DNA of 64,000 bases from NCBI RefSeq assembly GCF_963576545.1, contig NW_026870560.1:2501-66500 (forward strand), given 5' to 3'. The notes below the pieces were generated by a model. The model worked only from the letters and a program-made list of their open reading frames with translations. It was not told the origin of the DNA and did not search any database. Source of the stretch: Limanda limanda. Lineage: Eukaryota > Chordata > Actinopteri > Pleuronectiformes > Pleuronectidae. The position numbers and the translations under genes are program-made. Shown here one piece after another: positions 38,101-51,900 of the stretch; position 1 is the stretch's first letter, and each line of letters opens with the position of its first letter.

Positions 38101-40474
38101 AGAGCCTACTTGCAAGTCTCTCCGACCTTCACAAAAAAAGTTATTCAAGAATATCTCCTCAGATTTGGGGGAATTTCGTCGGTCGACCTCTTCCGAAGGT
38201 CGTACAAGCTCGGGGATGGTACCAATCGATCCGCAGGACCCAAATTAGTCCAGATGCAACCACTTTCCAAGTCTCTCCGACCTTCACAAAAAAAGTTATT
38301 CAAGAATATCTCTTTCTCCTATGTGCTTTCATCCCTAACCCTAACCCTAACCCTTCCGAAAGTCGGAGAAGCTCAAGGATGGTACCGATCGATGCGCGCT
38401 ACCCCATTTAGTGGGGGTAGAGCCTACTTGCAAGTCTCTCCGACCTTCACAAAAAAAGTTATTCAAGAATATCTCTTTCTCCTATGTGCTTTCATCCCTA
38501 ACCCTAACCCTAACCCTTCCGAAAGTCGGAGAAGCTCAAGGATGGTACCGATCGATGCGCGCTACCCCATTTAGTGGGGGTAGAGCCTACTTGCAAGTCT
38601 CTTCGACCTTCACAAAAAAAGTTATTCAAGAATATCTCTTTCTCCTATGTGCTTTCATCCCTAACCCTAACCCTAACCCTTCCGAAAGTCGGAGAAGCTC
38701 AAGGATGGTACTGATCGATGCGCGCTACCCCATTTAGTGGGGGTAGAGCCTACTTGCAAGTCTCTCCGACCTTCACAAAAAAAGTTATTCAAGAATATCT
38801 CTTTCTCCTATGTGCTTTCATCCCTAACCCTAACCCTAACCCTTCCGAAAGTCGGAGAAGCTCAAGGATGGTACCGATCGATGCGCGCTACCCCATTTAG
38901 TGGGGGTAGAGCCTACTTGCAAGTCTCTCCGACCTTCACAAAAAAAGTTATTCAAGAATATCTCTTTCTCCTATGTGCTTTCATCCCTAACCCTAACCCT
39001 AACCCTTCCGAAAGTCGGAGAAGCTCAAGGATGGTACCGATCGATGCGCGCAACCCCATTTAGTGGGGGTAGAGCCTACTTTCAAGTCTCTCCGACCTTC
39101 ACAAAAAAAGTAATTCAAGAATATCTCCTCAGATTTGGGGGAATTTCGTCGGTCGACCTCTTTCGAAGGTCGTACAAGCTCGGGGATGGTACCAATCGAT
39201 CCGCAGGACCAAAATTAGTCCAGATGCAACCACTTTCCAAGTCTCTCCGACCTTCACAAAAAACGTTATTCAAGAATATCTCTTTCTCCTATGTGCTTTC
39301 ATCCCTAACCCTAACCCTTCCGAAAGTCGGAGAAGCTCAAGGATGGTACCGATCGATGCGCGCTACCCCATTTAGTGGGGGTAGAGCCTACTTGCAAGTC
39401 TCTCCGACCTTCACAAAAAAAGTTATTCAAGAATATCTCTTTCTCCTATGTGCTTTCATCCCTAACCCTAACCCTAACCCTTCCGAAAGTCGGAGAAGCT
39501 CAAGGATGGTACCGATCGATGCGCGCTACCCCATTTAGTGGGGGTAGAGCCTACTTGCAAGTCTCTCCGACCTTCACAAAAAAAGTTATTCAAGAATATC
39601 TCTTTCTCCTATGTGCTTTCATCCCTAACCCTAACCCTAACCCTTCCGAAAGTCGGAGAAGCTCAAGGATGGTACCGATCGATGTGCGCTACCCCATTTA
39701 GTGGGGGTAGAGCCTACTTGCAAGTCTCTCCGACCTTCACAAAAAAAGTTATTCAAGAATATCTCTTTCTCCTATGTGCTTTCATCCCTAACCCTAACCC
39801 TTCCAAAAGTCGGAGAAGCTCAAGGATGGTACCGATCGATGCGCGCTACCCCATTTAGTGGGGGTAGAGCCTACTTGCAAGTCTCTCCGACCTTCACAAA
39901 AAAAGTTATTCAAGAATATCTCTTTCTCCTATGTGCTTTCATCCCTAACCCTAACCCTAACCCTTCCGAAAGTCGGAGAAGCTCAAGGATGGTACCGATC
40001 GATGCGCGTTACCCCATTTAGTGGGGGTAGAGCCTACTTGCAAGTCTCTCCGACCTTCACAAAAAAAGTTATTCAAGAATATCTCCTCAGATTTGGGGGA
40101 ATTTCGTCGGTCGACCTCTTTCGAAGGTCGTACAAGCTCGGGGATGGTACCAATCGATCCGCAGGACCCAAATTAGTCCAGATGCAACCACTTTCCAAGT
40201 CTCTCCGACCTTCACAAAAAAAGTTATTCAAGAATATCTCTTTCTCCTATGTGCTTTCATCCCTAACCCTAACCCTAACCCTTCCGAAAGTCGGAGAAGC
40301 TCAAGGATGGTACCGATCGATGCGCGCTACCCCATTTAGTGGGGGTAGAGCCTACTTGCAAGTCTCTCCGACCTTCACAAAAAAAGTTATTCAAGAATAT
40401 CTCTTTCTCCTATGTGCTTTCATCCCTAACCCTAACCCTAACCCTTCCGAAAGTCGGAGAAGCTCAAGGATGGT
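33990..40474 (+). repeat. Tandem duplication, period 3,204 bp
   Basis: B copies at 34159, 34954, 35924 and 36882 recur at 37363, 38158, 39128 and 40086. Shared rare markers include CTACTTTCAAG near 35874 and 39078, AGGACCAAAA at 36001 and 39205, and AAAAAACGTT near 36055 and 39259. The left limit lies between 33918 and 34067; the right limit is just before 40475. I found no difference between the copies by eye. Confidence 0.85.
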
Positions 40475-41526
40475 ACCGATCGATGCGTGCTACCCCATTT
40501 AGTGGGGGTAGAGCCTACTTGCAAGTCTCTTCGACCTTCACAAAAAAAGTTATTCAAGAATATCTCTTTCTCCTATGTGCTTTCATCCCTAACCCTAACC
40601 CTTCCGAAAGTCGGAGAAGCTCAAGGATGGTACCGATCGATGCGCGCTACCCCATTTAGTGGGGGTAGAGCCTACTTGCAAGTCTCTCCAACCTTCACAA
40701 AAAAAGTTATTCAAGAATATCTCTTTCTCCTATGTGCTTTCATCCCTAACCCTAACCCTAACCCTTCCAAAAGTCGGAGAAGCTCAAGGATGGTACCGAT
40801 CGATGCGCGCTACCCCATTTAGTGGGGGTAGAGCCTACTTGCAAGTCTCTCCGACCTTCACAAAAAAAGTTATTCAAGAATATCTCTTTCTCCTATGTGC
40901 TTTCATCCCTAACCCTAACCCTAACCCTTCCGAAAGTCGGAGAAGCTCAAGGATGGTACCGATCGATGCGTGCTACCCCATTTAGTGGGGGTAGAGCCTA
41001 CTTGCAAGTCTCTTCGACCTTCACAAAAAAAGTTATTCAAGAATATCTCTTTCTCCTATGTGCTTTCATCCCTAACCCTAACCCTTCCGAAAGTCGGAGA
41101 AGCTCAAGGATGGTACCGATCGATGCGCGCTACCCCATTTAGTGGGGGTAGAGCCTACTTGCAAGTCTCTCCAACCTTCACAAAAAAAGTTATTCAAGAA
41201 TATCTCTTTCTCCTATGTGCTTTCATCCCTAACCCTAACCCTTCCGAAAGTCGGAAAAGCTCAAGGATGGTACCGATCGATGCGCGCTACCCCATTTAGT
41301 GGGGGTAGAGCCTACTTGCAAGTCTCTCCGACCTTCACAAAAAAAGTTATTCAAGAATATCTCTTTCTCCTATGTGCTTTCATCCCTAACCCTAACCCTA
41401 ACCCTTCCGAAAGTCGGAGAAGCTCAAGGATGGTACCGATCGATGCGCGCAACCCCATTTAGTGGGGGTAGAGCCTACTTGCAAGTCTCTCCGACCTTCA
41501 CAAAAAAAGTAATTCAAGAATATCTC

Positions 41527-43438
41527 CTCAGATTTGGGGGAATTTCGTCGGTCGACCTCTTTCGAAGGTCGTACAAGCTCGGGGATGGTACCAATCGATC
41601 CGCAGGACCCAAATTAGTCCAGATGCAACCACTTTCCAAGTCTCTCCGACCTTCACAAAAAAAGTTATTCAAGAATATCTCTTTCTCCTATGTGCTTTCA
41701 TCCCTAACCCTAACCCTTCCGAAAGTCGGAGAAGCTCAAGGATGGTACCGATCGATGCGCGCTACCCCATTTAGTGGGGGTAGAGCCTACTTGCAAGTCT
41801 CTCCGACCTTCACAAAAAAAGTTATTCAAGAATATCTCTTTCTCCTATGTGCTTTCATCCCTAACCCTAACCCTAACCCTTCCGAAAGTCGGAGAAGCTC
41901 AAGGATGGTACCGATCGATGCGCGCAACCCCATTTAGTGGGGGTAGAGCCTACTTGCAAGTCTCTCCGACCTTCACAAAAAAAGTTATTCAAGAATATCT
42001 CCTCAGATTTGGGGGAATTTCGTCGGTCGACCTCTTCCGAAGGTCGTACAAGCTCAAGGATGGTACCAATCGATCCGCAGGACCCAAATTAGTCCAGATG
42101 CAACCACTTTCCAAGTCTCTCCGACCTTCACAAAAAAAGTTATTCAAGAATATCTCTTTCTCCTATGTGCTTTCATCCCTAACCCTAACCCTAACCCTTC
42201 CGAAAGTCGGAGAAGCTCAAGGATGGTACCGATCGATGCGCGTTACCCCATTTAGTGGGGGTAGAGCCTACTTGCAAGTCTCTCCGACCTTCACAAAAAA
42301 AGTTATTCAAGAATATCTCTTTCTCCTATGTGCTTTCATCCCTAACCCTAACCCTAACCCTTCCGAAAGTCGGAGAAGCTCAAGGATGGTACAGATCGAT
42401 GCGCGCAACCCCATTTAGTGGGGGTAGAGCCTACTTGCAAGTCTCTCCGACCTTCACAAAAAAAGTTATTCAAGAATATCTCCTCAGATTTGGGGGAATT
42501 TCGTCGGTCGACCTCTTCCGAAGGTCGTACAAGCTCGGGGATGGTACCAATCGATCTGCAGGACCCAAATTAGTCCAGATGCAACCACTTTCCAAGTCTC
42601 TCCGACCTTCACAAAAAAAGTTATTCAAGAATATCTCTTTCTCCTATGTGCTTTCATCCCTAACCCTAACCCTAACCCTTCCGAAAGTCGGAGAAGCTCA
42701 AGGATGGTACCGATCGATGCGCGCTACCCCATTTAGTGGGGGTAGAGCCTACTTGCAAGTCTCTCCGACCTTCACAAAAAAAGTTATTCAAGAATATCTC
42801 TTTCTCCTATGTGCTTTCATCCCTAACCCTAACCCTAACCCTTCCGAAAGTCGGAGAAGCTCAAGGATGGTACCGATCGATGTGCGCTACCCCATTTAGT
42901 GGGGGTAGAGCCTACTTGCAAGTCTCTCCGACCTTCACAAAAAAAGTTATTCAAGAATATCTCTTTCTCCTATGTGCTTTCATCCCTAACCCTAACCCTT
43001 CCGAAAGTCGGAGAAGCTCAAGGATGGTACCGATCGATGCGCGCTACCCCATTTAGTGGGGGTAGAGCCTACTTGCAAGTCTCTCCGACCTTCACAAAAA
43101 AAGTTATTCAAGAATATCTCTTTCTCCTATGTGCTTTCATCCCTAACCCTAACCCTAACCCTTCCGAAAGTCGGAGAAGCTCAAGGATGGTACCGATCGA
43201 TGCGCGTTACCCCATTTAGTGGGGGTAGAGCCTACTTGCAAGTCTCTCCGACCTTCACAAAAAAAGTTATTCAAGAATATCTCCTCAGATTTGGGGGAAT
43301 TTCGTCGGTCGACCTCTTCCGAAGGTCGTACAAGCTCGGGGATGGTACCAATCGATCCGCAGGACCCAAATTAGTCCAGATGCAACCACTTTCCAAGTCT
43401 CTCCGACCTTCACAAAAAAAGTTATTCAAGAATATCTC
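41527..43438 (+). repeat. Four-B higher-order block 9
   Basis: B copies at 41527, 42002, 42483 and 43284 with standard steps and markers. It is the innermost complete block; further in, the spacing pattern changes. Confidence 0.9.
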
Positions 43439-44449
43439 TTTCTCCTATGTGCTTTCATCCCTAACCCTAACCCTAACCCTTCCGAAAGTCGGAGAAGCTC
43501 AAGGATGGTACCGATCGATGCGCGCTACCCCATTTAGTGGGGGTAGAGCCTACTTGCAAGTCTCTCCGACCTTCACAAAAAAAGTTATTCAAGAATATCT
43601 CTTTCTCCTATGTGCTTTCATCCCTAACCCTAACCCTAACCCTTCCGAAAGTCGGAGAAGCTCAAGGATGGTACCGATCGATGCGCGCTACCCCATTTAG
43701 TGGGGGTAGAGCCTACTTGCAAGTCTCTTCGACCTTCACAAAAAAAGTTATTCAAGAATATCTCTTTCTCCTATGTGCTTTCATCCCTAACCCTAACCCT
43801 AACCCTTCCGAAAGTCGGAGAAGCTCAAGGATGGTACCGATCGATGCGCGCTACCCCATTTAGTGGGGGTAGAGCCTACTTGCAAGTCTCTTCGACCTTC
43901 ACAAAAAAAGTTATTCAAGAATATCTCTTTCTCCTATGTGCTTTCATCCCTAACCCTAACCCTAACCCTTCCGAAAGTCGGAGAAGCTCAAGGATGGTAC
44001 TGATCGATGCGCGCTACCCCATTTAGTGGGGGTAGAGCCTACTTGCAAGTCTCTCCGACCTTCACAAAAAAAGTTATTCAAGAATATCTCTTTCTCCTAT
44101 GTGCTTTCATCCCTAACCCTAACCCTAACCCTTCCGAAAGTCGGAGAAGCTCAAGGATGGTACCGATCGATGCGCGCTACCCCATTTAGTGGGGGTAGAG
44201 CCTACTTGCAAGTCTCTCCGACCTTCACAAAAAAAGTTATTCAAGAATATCTCTTTCTCCTATGTGCTTTCATCCCTAACCCTAACCCTAACCCTTCCGA
44301 AAGTCGGAGAAGCTCAAGGATGGTACCGATCGATGCGCGCAACCCCATTTAGTGGGGGTAGAGCCTACTTGCAAGTCTCTCCGACCTTCACAAAAAAAGT
44401 AATTCAAGAATATCTCCTCAGATTTGGGGGAATTTCGTCGGTCGACCTC

Positions 44450-44600
44450 TTTCGAAGGTCGTACAAGCTCGGGGATGGTACCAATCGATGCGCAGGACCA
44501 AAATTAGTCCAGATGCAACCACTTTCCAAGTCTCTCCGACCTTCACAAAAAACGTTATTCAAGAATATCTCTTTCTCCTATGTGCTTTCATCCCTAACCC
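44450..44600 (+). repeat. Shortest unit, single CCCTAA hexamer (151 bp)
   Basis: Measured from the B-type CTTTCGAAGG start to the next TTCCGAAAG, this unit is 151 bp because its telomeric tract is reduced to one CCCTAA plus CCC. It is the only such unit I found. It also carries GATGCGCAGGACC, AGGACCAAAA and an A6C tract (AAAAAACGTT), a cluster shared in part with 36001-36061 and 39205-39265. Confidence 0.9.
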
Positions 44601-45954
44601 TTCCGAAAGTCGGAGAAGCTCAAGGATGGTACCGATCGATGCGCGCTACCCCATTTAGTGGGGGTAGAGCCTACTTGCAAGTCTCTCCGACCTTCACAAA
44701 AAAAGTTATTCAAGAATATCTCTTTCTCCTATGTGCTTTCATCCCTAACCCTAACCCTAACCCTTCCGAAAGTCGGAGAAGCTCAAGGATGGTACCGATC
44801 GATGCGCGCAACCCCATTTAGTGGGGGTAGAGCCTACTTGCAAGTCTCTCCGACCTTCACAAAAAAAGTTATTCAAGAATATCTCCTCAGATTTGGGGGA
44901 ATTTCGTCGGTCGACCTCTTCCGAAGGTCGTACAAGCTCAAGGATGGTACCAATCGATCTGCAGGACCCAAATTAGTCCAGATGCAACCACTTTCCAAGT
45001 CTCTCCGACCTTCACAAAAAAAGTTATTCAAGAATATCTCTTTCTCCTATGTGCTTTCATCCCTAACCCTAACCCTAACCCTTCCGAAAGTCGGAGAAGC
45101 TCAAGGATGGTACCGATCGATGCGCGTTACCCCATTTAGTGGGGGTAGAGCCTACTTGCAAGTCTCTCCGACCTTCAAAAAAAAAGTTATTCAAGAATAT
45201 CTCTTTCTCCTATGTGCTTTCATCCCTAACCCTAACCCTAACCCTTCCGAAAGTCGGAGAAGCTCAAGGATGGTACCGATCGATGCGCGCAACCCCATTT
45301 AGTGGGGGTAGAGCCTACTTGCAAGTCTCTCCGACCTTCACAAAAAAAGTAATTCAAGAATATCTCCTCAGATTTGGGGGAATTTCGTCGGTCGACCTCT
45401 TTCGAAGGTCGTACAAGCTCGGGGATGGTACCAATCGATCCGCAGGACCAAAATTAGTCCAGATGCAACCACTTTCCAAGTCTCTCCGACCTTCACAAAA
45501 AAAGTTATTCAAGAATATCTCTTTCTCCTATGTGCTTTCATCCCTAACCCTAACCCTTCCGAAAGTCGGAGAAGCTCAAGGATGGTACCGATCGATGCGC
45601 GCTACCCCATTTAGTGGGGGTAGAGCCTACTTGCAAGTCTCTCCGACCTTCACAAAAAAAGTTATTCAAGAATATCTCTTTCTCCTATGTGCTTTCATCC
45701 CTAACCCTAACCCTAACCCTTCCGAAAGTCGGAGAAGCTCAAGGATGGTACCGATCGATGCGCGCAACCCCATTTAGTGGGGGTAGAGCCTACTTGCAAG
45801 TCTCTCCGACCTTCACAAAAAAAGTTATTCAAGAATATCTCCTCAGATTTGGGGGAATTTCGTCGGTCGACCTCTTCCGAAGGTCGTACAAGCTCAAGGA
45901 TGGTACCAATCGATCTGCAGGACCCAAATTAGTCCAGATGCAACCACTTTCCAA

Positions 45955-48900
45955 GTCTCTCCGACCTTCACAAAAAAAGTTATTCAAGAATATCTCTTTC
46001 TCCTATGTGCTTTCATCCCTAACCCTAACCCTAACCCTTCCGAAAGTCGGAGAAGCTCAAGGATGGTACCGATCGATGCGCGTTACCCCATTTAGTGGGG
46101 GTAGAGCCTACTTGCAAGTCTCTCCGACCTTCAAAAAAAAAGTTATTCAAGAATATCTCTTTCTCCTATGTGCTTTCATCCCTAACCCTAACCCTAACCC
46201 TTCCGAAAGTCGGAGAAGCTCAAGGATGGTACAGATCGATGCGCGCAACCCCATTTAGTGGGGGTAGAGCCTACTTGCAAGTCTCTCCGACCTTCACAAA
46301 AAAAGTTATTCAAGAATATCTCCTCAGATTTGGGGGAATTTCGTCGGTCGACCTCTTCCGAAGGTCGTACAAGCTCGGGGATGGTACCAATCGATCCGCA
46401 GGACCCAAATTAGTCCAGATGCAACCACTTTCCAAGTCTCTCCGACCTTCACAAAAAAAGTTATTCAAGAATATCTCTTTCTCCTATGTGCTTTCATCCC
46501 TAACCCTAACCCTAACCCTTCCGAAAGTCGGAGAAGCTCAAGGATGGTACCGATCGATGTGCGCTACCCCATTTAGTGGGGGTAGAGCCTACTTGCAAGT
46601 CTCTCCGACCTTCACAAAAAAAGTTATTCAAGAATATCTCTTTCTCCTATGTGCTTTCATCCCTAACCCTAACCCTAACCCTTCCAAAAGTCGGAGAAGC
46701 TCAAGGATGGTACCGATCGATGTGCGCTACCCCATTTAGTGGGGGTAGAGCCTACTTGCAAGTCTCTCCGACCTTCACAAAAAAAGTTATTCAAGAATAT
46801 CTCCTCAGATTTGGGGGAATTTCGTCGGTCGACCTCTTCCGAAGGTCGTACAAGCTCGGGGATGGTACCAATCGATCCGCAGGACCCAAATTAGTCCAGA
46901 TGCAACCACTTTCCAAGTCTCTCCGACCTTCACAAAAAAAGTTATTCAAGAATATCTCTTTCTCCTATGTGCTTTCATCCCTAACCCTAACCCTAACCCT
47001 TCCGAAAGTCGGAGAAGCTCAAGGATGGTACCGATCGATGCGCGCTACCCCATTTAGTGGGAGTAAAGCCTACTTGCAAGTCTCTCCGACCTTCACAAAA
47101 AAAGTTATTCAAGAATATCTCCTCAGATTTGGGGGAATTTCGTCGGTCGACCTCTTCCGAAGGTCGTACAAGCTCGGAGATGGTACCAATCGATCCGCAG
47201 GACCCAAATTAGTCCAGATGCAACCACTTTCCAAGTCTCTCCGACCTTCACAAAAAAAGTTATTCAAGAATATCTCTTTCTCCTATGTGCTTTCATCCCT
47301 AACCCTAACCCTTCCGAAAGTCGGAGAAGCTCAAGGATGGTACCGATCGATGCGCGTTACCCCATTTAGTGGGGGTAGAGCCTACTTGCAAGTCTCTCCG
47401 ACCTTCACAAAAAAAGTTATTCAAGAATATCTCTTTCTCCTATGTGCTTTCATCCCTAACCCTAACCCTAACCCTTCCGAAAGTCGGAGAAGCTCAAGGA
47501 TGGTACCGATCGATGTGCGCTACCCCATTTAGTGGGGGTAGAGCCTACTTGCAAGTCTCTCCGACCTTCACAAAAAAAGTTATTCAAGAATATCTCCTCA
47601 GATTTGGGGGAATTTCGTCGGTCGACCTCTTCCGAAGGTCGTACAAGCTCGGGGATGGTACCAATCGATCCGCAGGACCCAAATTAGTCCAGATGCAACC
47701 ACTTTCCAAGTCTCTCCGACCTTCACAAAAAAAGTTATTCAAGAATATCTCTTTCTCCTATGTGCTTTCATCCCTAACCCTAACCCTTCCGAAAGTCGGA
47801 GAAGCTCAAGGATGGTACCGATCGATGCGCGCTACCCCATTTAGTGGGGGTAGAGCCTACTTGCAAGTCTCTCCGACCTTCACAAAAAAAGTTATTCAAG
47901 AATATCTCTTTCTCCTATGTGCTTTCATCCCTAACCCTAACCCTAACCCTTCCGAAAGTCGGAGAAGCTCAAGGATGGTACCGATCGATGCGCGCTACCC
48001 CATTTAGTGGGGGTAAAGCCTACTTGCAAGTCTCTCCGACCTTCACAAAAAAAGTTATTCAAGAATATCTCCTCAGATTTGGGGGAATTTCGTCGGTCGA
48101 CCTCTTCCGAAGGTCGTACAAGCTCGGGGATGGTACCAATCGATCCGCAGGACCCAAATTAGTCCAGATGCAACCACTTTCCAAGTCTCTCCGACCTTCA
48201 CAAAAAAAGTTATTCAAGAATATCTCTTTCTCCTATGTGCTTTCATCCCTAACCCTAACCCTTCCGAAAGTCGGAGAAGCTCAAGGATGGTACCGATCGA
48301 TGCGCGCTACCCCATTTAGTGGGGGTAGAGCCTACTTGCAAGTCTCTCCGACCTTCACAAAAAAAGTTATTCAAGAATATCTCTTTCTCCTATGTGCTTT
48401 CATCCCTAACCCTAACCCTAACCCTTCCGAAAGTCGGAGAAGCTCAAGGATGGTACCGATCGATGCGCGCTACCCCATTTAGTGGGGGTAAAGCCTACTT
48501 GCAAGTCTCTCCGACCTTCACAAAAAAAGTTATTCAAGAATATCTCCTCAGATTTGGGGGAATTTCGTCGGTCGACCTCTTCCGAAGGTCGTACAAGCTC
48601 GGAGATGGTACCAATCGATCCGCAGGACCCAAATTAGTCCAGATGCAACCACTTTCCAAGTCTCTCCGACCTTCACAAAAAAAGTTATTCAAGAATATCT
48701 CTTTCTCCTATGTGCTTTCATCCCTAACCCTAACCCTTCCGAAAGTCGGAGAAGCTCAAGGATGGTACCGATCGATGCGCGTTACCCCATTTAGTGGGGG
48801 TAGAGCCTACTTGCAAGTCTCTCCGACCTTCACAAAAAAAGTTATTCAAGAATATCTCTTTCTCCTATGTGCTTTCATCCCTAACCCTAACCCTAACCCT

Positions 48901-51900
48901 TCCGAAAGTCGGAGAAGCTCAAGGATGGTACAGATCGATGCGCGCAACCCCATTTAGTGGGGGTAGAGCCTACTTGCAAGTCCTTCCGACCTTCACAAAA
49001 AAAGTTATTCAAGAATATCTCCTCAGATTTGGGGGAATTTCGTCGGTCGACCTCTTCCGAAGGTCGTACAAGCTCGGGGATGGTACCAATCGATCCGCAG
49101 GACCCAAATTAGTCCAGATGCAACCACTTTCCAAGTCTCTCCGACCTTCACAAAAAAAGTTATTCAAGAATATCTCTTTCTCCTATGTGCTTTCATCCCT
49201 AACCCTAACCCTAACCCTTCCGAAAGTCGGAGAAGCTCAAGGATGGTACCGATCGATGCGCGCTACCCCATTTAGTGGGGGTAGAGCCTACTTGCAAGTC
49301 TCTCCGACCTTCACAAAAAAAGTTATTCAAGAATATCTCTTTCTCCTATGTGCTTTCATCCCTAACCCTAACCCTAACCCTTCCGAAAGTCGGAGAAGCT
49401 CAAGGATGGTACTGATCGATGTGCGCTACCCCATTTAGTGGGGGTAGAGCCTACTTGCAAGTCTCTCCGACCTTCACAAAAAAAGTTATTCAAGAATATC
49501 TCCTCAGATTTGGGGGAATTTCGTCGGTCGACCTCTTCCGAAGGTCGTACAAGCTCGGGGATGGTACCAATTGATCCGCAGGACCCAAATTAGTCCAGAT
49601 GCAACCACTTTTCAAGTCTCTCCGACCTTCACAAAAAAAGTTATTCAAGAATATCTCTTTCTCCTATGTGCTTTCATCCCTAACCCTAACCCTTCCGAAA
49701 GTCGGAGAAGCTCAAGGATGGTACCGATCGATGCGCGCTACCCCATTTAGTGGGGGTAGAGCCTACTTGCAAGTCTCTCCGACCTTCACAAAAAAAGTTA
49801 TTCAAGAATATCTCTTTCTCCTATGTGCTTTCATCCCTAACCCTAACCCTAACCCTTCCGAAAGTCGGAGAAGCTCAAGGATGGTACCGATCGATGCGCG
49901 CTACCCCATTTAGTGGGGGTAAAGCCTACTTGCAAGTCTCTCCGACCTTCACAAAAAAAGTTATTCAAGAATATCTCCTCAGATTTGGGGGAATTTCGTC
50001 GGTCGACCTCTTCCGAAGGTCGTACAAGCTCGGGGATGGTACCAATCGATCCGCAGGACCCAAATTAGTCCAGATGCAACCACTTTCCAAGTCTCTCCGA
50101 CCTTCACAAAAAAAGTTATTCAAGAATATCTCTTTCTCCTATGTGCTTTCATCCCTAACCCTAACCCTTCCGAAAGTCGGAGAAGCTCAAGGATGGTACC
50201 GATCGATGCGCGCTACCCCATTTAGTGGGGGTAGAGCCTACTTGCAAGTCTCTCCGACCTTCACAAAAAAAGTTATTCAAGAATATCTCCTCAGATTTGG
50301 GGGAATTTCGTCGGTCGACCTCTTCCGAAGGTCGTACAAGCTCGGGGATGGTACCAATCGATCCGCAGGACCCAAATTAGTCCAGATGCAACCACTTTCC
50401 AAGTCTCTCCGACCTTCACAAAAAAAGTTATTCAAGAATATCTCTTTCTCCTATGTGCTTTCATCCCTAACCCTAACCCTAACCCTTCCGAAAGTCGGAG
50501 AAGCTCAAGGATGGTACCGATCGATGCGCGCTACCCCATTTAGTGGGGGTAGAGCCTACTTGCAAGTCTCTCCGACCTTCACAAAAAAAGTTATTCAAGA
50601 ATATCTCTTTCTCCTATGTGCTTTCATCCCTAACCCTAACCCTAACCCTTCCGAAAGTCGGAGAAGCTCAAGGATGGTACCGATCGATGCGCGCTACCCC
50701 ATTTAGTGGGGGTAGAGCCTACTTGCAAGTCTCTCCGACCTTCACAAAAAAAGTTATTCAAGAATATCTCCTCAGATTTGGGGGAATTTCGTCGGTCGAC
50801 CTCTTCCGAAGGTCGTACAAGCTCTGGGATGGTACCAATCGATCCGCAGGACCCAAATTAGTCCAGATGCAACCACTTTCCAAGTCTCTCCGACCTTCAC
50901 AAAAAAAGTTATTCAAGAATATCTCTTTCTCCTATGTGCTTTCATCCCTAACCCTAACCCTAACCCTTCCGAAAGTCGGAGAAGCTCAAGGATGGTACCG
51001 ATCGATGCGCGCTACCCCATTTAGTGGGGGTAGAGCCTACTTACAAGTCTCTCCGACCTTCACAAAAAAAGTTATTCAAGAATATCTCTTTCTCCTATGT
51101 GCTTTCATCCCTAACCCTAACCCTAACCCTTCCGAAAGTCGGAGAAGCTCAAGGATGGTACCGATCGATGCGCGCTACCCCATTTAGTGGGGGTAGAGCC
51201 TACTTGCAAGTCTCTCCGACCTTCACAAAAAAAGTTATTCAAGAATATCTCTTTCTCCTATGTGCTTTCATCCCTAACCCTAACCCTAACCCTTCCGAAA
51301 GTCGGAGAAGCTCAAGGATGGTACCGATCGATGCGCGCTACCCCATTTAGTGGGGGTAGAGCCTACTTGCAAGTCTCTCCGACCTTCACAAAAAAAGTTA
51401 TTCAAGAATATCTCTTTCTCCTATGTGCTTTCATCCCTAACCCTAACCCTAACCCTTCCGAAAGTCGGAGAAGCTCAAGGATGGTACAGATCGATGCGCG
51501 CTACCCCATTTAGTGGGGGTAGAGCCTACTTGCAAGTCTCTCCGACCTTCACAAAAAAAGTTATTCAAGAATATCTCCTCAGATTTGGGGGAATTTCGTC
51601 GGTCGACCTCTTCCGAAGATCGTACAAGCTCGGGGATGGTACCAATCGATTCGCAGGACCCAAATTAGTCCAGATGCAACCACTTTCCAAGTCTCTCCGA
51701 CCTTCACAAAAAAAGTTATTCAAGAATATCTCTTTCTCCTATGTGCTTTCATCCCTAACCCTAACCCTAACCCTTCCGAAAGTCGGAGAAGCTCAAGGAT
51801 GGTACCGATCGATGCGCGCTACCCCATTTAGTGGGGGTAGAGCCTACTTGCAAGTCTCTCCGACCTTCACAAAAAAAGTTATTCAAGAATATCTCTTTCT

